NCBI GenBank assembly: GCA_022567275.1
Contig: JADFHH010000039.1
Span: 1 to 9,089 of the forward strand
DNA from: Pseudomonadota bacterium
Lineage (GTDB): Bacteria > Pseudomonadota > Alphaproteobacteria > Rhizobiales > Methyloligellaceae
Direction of reading: 5' to 3'
Length of the DNA: 9,089 nt
Below the pieces are notes generated by a model, which saw only the letters and a program-made list of their open reading frames with translations, had not been told where the DNA came from and did no database searches. Made by a program: the position numbers and the translations under genes. Positions within the stretch are counted from its first letter, which is position 1, and each line of letters begins with the position of its first letter. Positions 5,832-9,089 of this stretch are shown one piece after another.

Positions 5832-7016
5832 ATGAGCGTCCTTGTCCCGGCATATGCGCGCGCCGATCTGGCCTTTGTGAAAGGCGATGGCGTTTTTCTG
5901 GAGACCGCCGCCGGCGAGAGCTATCTCGATTTCGGCGCCGGCGTCGCCGTGGCGTCGCTCGGCCATGCCCATCCAGCACTGGTGCGCGCGCTGTGCGAAC
6001 AGGCGCAAACCCTGTGGCACACATCGAATCTGTATCACATCCCCGGCCAGGAGCGGCTGGCCGAACGGCTGGTGGCCGCCAGCTTCGCCGATCAGGCGTT
6101 CTTCGCCAATTCCGGCGCGGAAGCCATGGAATGCGCGATCAAGATGGCGCGCAAATATCACGCGGACCGGGGGGCAGGCGAACGCTACCGTGTGATCACC
6201 TTCGAGGGCGCGTTTCATGGCCGCACCCTGGCGACCATCGCCGCAGGGGGCCAGGCGAAACATCTTGAAGGTTTCGGGCCGCCGGTGGACGGCTTTGACC
6301 AGGTTGCGCTCGGTGATCTCGATGCGGTGCGCGGCGTCATAACGCAAGAAACCGCGGCCATCGCCATCGAGCCGTTGCTCGGCGAGGGCGGTATTCTCAC
6401 CGTGCCATGGAAGTTTCTGCGCGATTTAAGAGCGCTTGCCGATGAGAACGGCGTTTTGCTGATCTTCGATGAGATTCAAACCGGCATCGGGCGCACGGGA
6501 AAACTGTTCGCCTATGAATGGGCCGGCATGACGCCCGACATCATGGCCGTGGCCAAGGGCCTCGGCGGCGGCTTTCCGGTTGGCGCGTGTCTGGCAACAA
6601 AGGAGGCAGCGCAAGGTTTGAGCGCCGGGACCCATGGCTCGACTTTTGGCGGCAACCCGCTTGCCATGGCCGTAGCCAATGCCGTGCTGGATGTGGTTCT
6701 GGCGCCGGGATTTCTAGAGCATGTGCGCTCAATGAGCGTGGCTCTGAAGCAGAAGCTCGCGTCGTTGTGCGACGAATATCCCGATGTCATCGCCGATGTG
6801 CGCGGCGAGGGGCTGATGATCGGCCTCAAATGCGAGCCCCCCAATCAGCAGCTGATCGAGGCGCTGTTCGAGGAGCGGCTGCTCACCGTGCCCGCCGCCG
6901 GCAATGTGGTGCGGCTGCTGCCGCCGCTGATCGTCGAGCCGGAGCATATCGACATGGCCTGTGACCGGCTCAATGCGGCCTGCGGACGCCTGTCGGGCGC
7001 GCGCAAACAAATATAA
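5832..7016 (+). CDS. argD: Acetylornithine aminotransferase
   Basis: This 394-residue class-III PLP-dependent aminotransferase converts N-acetylglutamate 5-semialdehyde to N-acetylornithine with glutamate as donor, in cytoplasmic arginine synthesis. Close homologues also serve as succinyldiaminopimelate aminotransferases in lysine synthesis. Visible motifs in order are LDFGAGVAVASLGHAHP (residues 32-48), the cofactor-phosphate loop NSGAEA (93-98), FHGRT (128-132), the PLP-ring aspartate Asp213 in FDEIQTGIGRTG, the Schiff-base lysine Lys242 in MAVAKGLGGGFP, and TFGGNPL (271-277). The length is normal for the family. The ATG at 5832 has a GAGAG ribosome site just upstream. It is the first gene after the promoter and hairpin, and is followed after 18 bases by argF, placing consecutive arginine genes in one operon. 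It ends in TAA. Confidence 0.95.
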   Translation: MSVLVPAYARADLAFVKGDGVFLETAAGESYLDFGAGVAVASLGHAHPALVRALCEQAQTLWHTSNLYHIPGQERLAERLVAASFADQAFFANSGAEAMECAIKMARKYHADRGAGERYRVITFEGAFHGRTLATIAAGGQAKHLEGFGPPVDGFDQVALGDLDAVRGVITQETAAIAIEPLLGEGGILTVPWKFLRDLRALADENGVLLIFDEIQTGIGRTGKLFAYEWAGMTPDIMAVAKGLGGGFPVGACLATKEAAQGLSAGTHGSTFGGNPLAMAVANAVLDVVLAPGFLEHVRSMSVALKQKLASLCDEYPDVIADVRGEGLMIGLKCEPPNQQLIEALFEERLLTVPAAGNVVRLLPPLIVEPEHIDMACDRLNAACGRLSGARKQI

Positions 7017-7034
7017 ATTTCAGGAGCAGGGGCG

Positions 7035-7949
7035 ATGGCGCTTCGGCATTTCATCGATATCGACCAGTTTGACGCCGCCTCATTGCGCGCGCTAATCGCC
7101 AGTGCACGGGCGTATAAGGAAAACAAGACGCCGGATTCCATGCCCCGGCTTCCCCCCTCGACCATGCTCGCCTTGATGTTCAACAAACCATCGACCCGCA
7201 CGCGCGTGTCTTTCGATGTGGCCATGCGCCAGCTCGGCGGACAGACCCTTGTCCTCAACTCCGCCGAGACCCAGCTCGGGCGCGGCGAGACCATCGCCGA
7301 CACCGCGCGCGTGCTGTCGCGCTAGGTGGATGCGATGATGCTGCGCACCGGCTCCCATTCCAGCATCACCGAGCTGGCCGGCCATGCGGGCGTGCCGGTC
7401 ATCAACGGCCTGACCGATTATTCACATCCCTGTCAGGTGATGGCCGATGTCATGACCTTCGAGGAGTTGCGCGGGCCGATCGAGGGGCGGACGATCGCCT
7501 GGATTGGCGACGCCAACAATGTTGCCACCTCCTGGGCCCATGCGGCGGTGCGGTTTGGCTTTTGCTTGCGTATCGCCTGCCCAAAACAGCTTGCTCCAGA
7601 CCCCGTGCTGCTAACATGGGTAAAGCGGGAAGGCGGCCGTGTGGAGGTGACCCACACGCCGGGAGAGGCCGCCGATGGCGCCGATGTGCTGGTGACGGAT
7701 GTGTGGGTTTCCATGGGCGATGAAGATGGCGACAAGCGCAGAAAGCTGCTGGCGCCCTATCAGGTGAATGAGAAGCTGATGGGCGCGGCGGCAAAGGACG
7801 CCATTTTCATGCATTGCCTGCCCGCCCATCGCGGCGATGAGGTGAGCGCCGGGGTGATCGACGGGCCGCAATCGGTGGTATTCGACGAGGCGGAAAACCG
7901 CCTGCACGCGCAAAAGGCGATACTCGCCTGGTGCTTTGGTTTGAGCTAA
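7035..7949 (+). pseudogene. argF: Ornithine carbamoyltransferase interrupted by an in-frame amber codon
   Basis: ArgF joins ornithine and carbamoyl phosphate to make citrulline. The frame runs 304 codons and all family signatures are present. These are the carbamoyl-phosphate loop STRTR (53-57), HPCQ (131-134), the ornithine-binding SMG (226-228) and HCLP (260-263). However, codon 97 is TAG (7323-7325), in the stretch DTARVLSR-stop-VDAMMLRT, where the family has tyrosine. No bases are gained or lost, so a single change from TAT or TAC explains it. TAG ends four other genes here, so it is not a reassigned codon. Without suppression the product is a 96-residue fragment that lacks the ornithine domain and HPCQ. 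The ATG at 7035 has AGGAG 8 bases upstream. Its TAA directly abuts the hslO ATG. The cause may be a real mutation, a sequencing or assembly error, or tolerated readthrough. Confidence 0.88.
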
Positions 7950-8894
7950 ATGGAAGCAATTCAAATAGCATCGCCGCCAGACACGGTTACGGGCGATGAT
8001 ATCATCCTGCCCTTCCAGGCGGACCGCGCCGGGGCCAGCGGGCGGCTGGTGCGCCTCGGGCCTGCGGTCGATGAGATATTGCGCGGGCACGCTTATCCTG
8101 AAGCCGTCTGCAAGCTGCTCGGCGAAGCGGTGGCGCTGACGGCGCTGCTCGGCGCATCGCTTAAATTCGAGGGAAAATTTATTTTCCAGACCAGAACCGA
8201 TGGCCCGGTCAATATGCTGGTGGCCGACTATCGCTCATCGGGGGATTTGCGCGGGTTTGCGGGTTTTGACGCGCAAAAATTCGCGGCTCTCGAAAAGATC
8301 GGAAATATGGACTCGGCCAAATTTCTCGGGGCCGGGACTCTGGCCATGACCGTCGACCGTGGCCCCGATATGGAACGATATCAGGGCATCGTGGCGCTGA
8401 AGGGCGGAGATTTGAACCAGGCGGCGGATGCGTATTTTCGCCAATCGGAGCAATTGCCCACCTTCATCCGCGTCGCGGTCGCGCGCCATTACAGTGCTGA
8501 GACCGGGGACCAGAACCAGTGGCGCTGGCGCGCGGGCGGGCTGATGCTGCAACATCTCACCCGCGAGGGCGGGCATGGCGCGCAGGCAACGCCAGGCGAT
8601 GAGGATGGCTGGAACCGGGCCAGGTTGCTTGCCGCCACGGTCGAGGATTCCGAACTCGTCGATCCCATGCTGGCGCCCGAGGATTTGTTATACCGGTTGT
8701 TTCATGACGAACAGGTGCGCGCCTTCAAATCGCGGCCCCTCGCCTTCCATTGCGGCTGTTCACCGGGCGGGGTGAAGGCCATGCTCGGGCGTTTCGGCGG
8801 CGATGAAATCAAGGACATGGTGGAAGATGGGCGAATCCGCGTCACCTGCGAATTCTGCAACAGCCGCTATGATTTCGATCCGGAAGACTTTTAG
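7950..8894 (+). CDS. hslO: Hsp33 redox-regulated molecular chaperone
   Basis: This 314-residue cytoplasmic holdase is activated by oxidation and heat, when zinc is released and disulfides form. The zinc-binding redox switch is intact at the C-terminus: Cys268-Gly-Cys270 (FHCGCSPGG) and Cys300-Glu-Phe-Cys303 (TCEFCNSRYDFD). The N-terminal substrate-binding part carries family stretches such as LLGEAVALTALLGASLKFEGKF and a QTRTDGPVNMLVADY strand. The length is typical of alphaproteobacterial Hsp33. The ATG at 7950 begins immediately after the argF TAA with no intervening base and only a weak ribosome site, so translation is probably coupled to argF. The amber codon within argF could therefore lower HslO synthesis. 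It ends in TAG and converges, after 32 bases, on a partial minus-strand frame. Confidence 0.95.
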   Translation: MEAIQIASPPDTVTGDDIILPFQADRAGASGRLVRLGPAVDEILRGHAYPEAVCKLLGEAVALTALLGASLKFEGKFIFQTRTDGPVNMLVADYRSSGDLRGFAGFDAQKFAALEKIGNMDSAKFLGAGTLAMTVDRGPDMERYQGIVALKGGDLNQAADAYFRQSEQLPTFIRVAVARHYSAETGDQNQWRWRAGGLMLQHLTREGGHGAQATPGDEDGWNRARLLAATVEDSELVDPMLAPEDLLYRLFHDEQVRAFKSRPLAFHCGCSPGGVKAMLGRFGGDEIKDMVEDGRIRVTCEFCNSRYDFDPEDF

Positions 8895-8926
8895 TTGAGG
8901 GGGGCGAATGCCCTGGCATGGACGCT

Positions 8927-9089
8927 TTAGCTCCGGGACAGGGATATATAGGCGCGCGCAACTGCCTGAGGTGTTGGTTCCTGGCTGAGATCTGGCCCCA
9001 GGGCGCTCTGCAATGCGACAATCGATCTCTCTAGCGCGGCCACTTTGTCTGACTCCGCGGCTGTGAGCTCAACCTTGATGCCTGCATGA
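8927..9089 (-). CDS. Partial hypothetical protein, C-terminal end only
   Basis: A minus-strand frame is open from the window edge (last full codon at 9088) to a TAA at 8927-8929, giving 53 residues. The segment contains KVELTAAESDKVAALERS, then IVALQSALGPDLSQ, and ends AVARAYISLSRS. Most of it looks like an amphipathic, alanine- and leucine-rich helix with alternating charges, and its codons favour G or C in the third position as in neighbouring genes. I do not recognise a family. The N-terminus lies outside the window, so no start can be given. It converges on hslO. The other frames here are short or closed, which is why I prefer this one. Confidence 0.45.
   Translation of the reverse strand, partial: HAGIKVELTAAESDKVAALERSIVALQSALGPDLSQEPTPQAVARAYISLSRS

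Noticed and set aside
5271..6347. Long minus-strand frame across the end of mepA, the intergenic region and the start of argD.
   Set aside because: It is antisense to two confidently identified genes and to their promoter, with no family resemblance.
7035..7949. TAG recoded as an amino acid (alternative genetic code or pyrrolysine) to explain the argF stop.
   Set aside because: TAG serves as the ordinary terminal codon of at least four other genes in the window, and the expected residue is a plain tyrosine one base away.
8908..8919. ATGCC-CT-GGCAT palindrome after hslO as a terminator.
   Set aside because: The two-base loop is too small and no T run follows.

Overview
The window reads as chromosomal DNA from a GC-rich alphaproteobacterium, probably of the Hyphomicrobiales/Rhizobiales type. 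The main reason is the argD-argF-hslO order, which is familiar from that class. A DUF2799-type lipoprotein, a MepA endopeptidase and a glutaredoxin-DinB fusion fit the same background. I see no mobile element, phage gene, CRISPR array, rRNA or tRNA. Coding density is high.

Layout. At 157-1062 (+) lies a DMT/EamA membrane transporter. It converges on a two-gene minus-strand unit: an HtrA-like protein (2912 to 1938) followed after 28 bases by a YiiX-type permuted cysteine hydrolase (1909 to 1094). A 135-base divergent region carrying short repeats separates this unit from a glutaredoxin-DinB fusion gene (3048-3857, +). That gene converges on a DUF2799-like lipoprotein (4425 to 3862, -). After a second divergent gap comes mepA (4600-5709, +). 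A near-consensus promoter (5737-5764) and a terminator-like hairpin (5779-5810) lead into argD (5832-7016), argF (7035-7949) and hslO (7950-8894). The last 160 bases hold the 3' end of a probable minus-strand gene.

How the genes work together. ArgD and ArgF supply consecutive arginine-pathway steps (N-acetylornithine formation, and ornithine to citrulline). HslO is a redox-switched chaperone carried on the same transcript. MepA and the lipoprotein belong to the cell envelope. The HtrA-like and YiiX-like proteins appear to be co-transcribed but their shared role is unknown.

Most notable points. (1) argF contains an in-frame amber codon at position 97, where the family has tyrosine, and the rest of the gene is intact. 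(2) The HtrA-like protein seems to have lost all three catalytic residues while keeping its fold and PDZ domain, so it looks like a pseudoprotease. (3) A strong promoter is followed almost at once by a terminator-like hairpin upstream of argD. (4) One polypeptide combines a CxxC glutaredoxin domain with a DinB-type metal site. I did not find a clearly new multi-gene system. The HtrA-like/YiiX-like pair is the nearest candidate.
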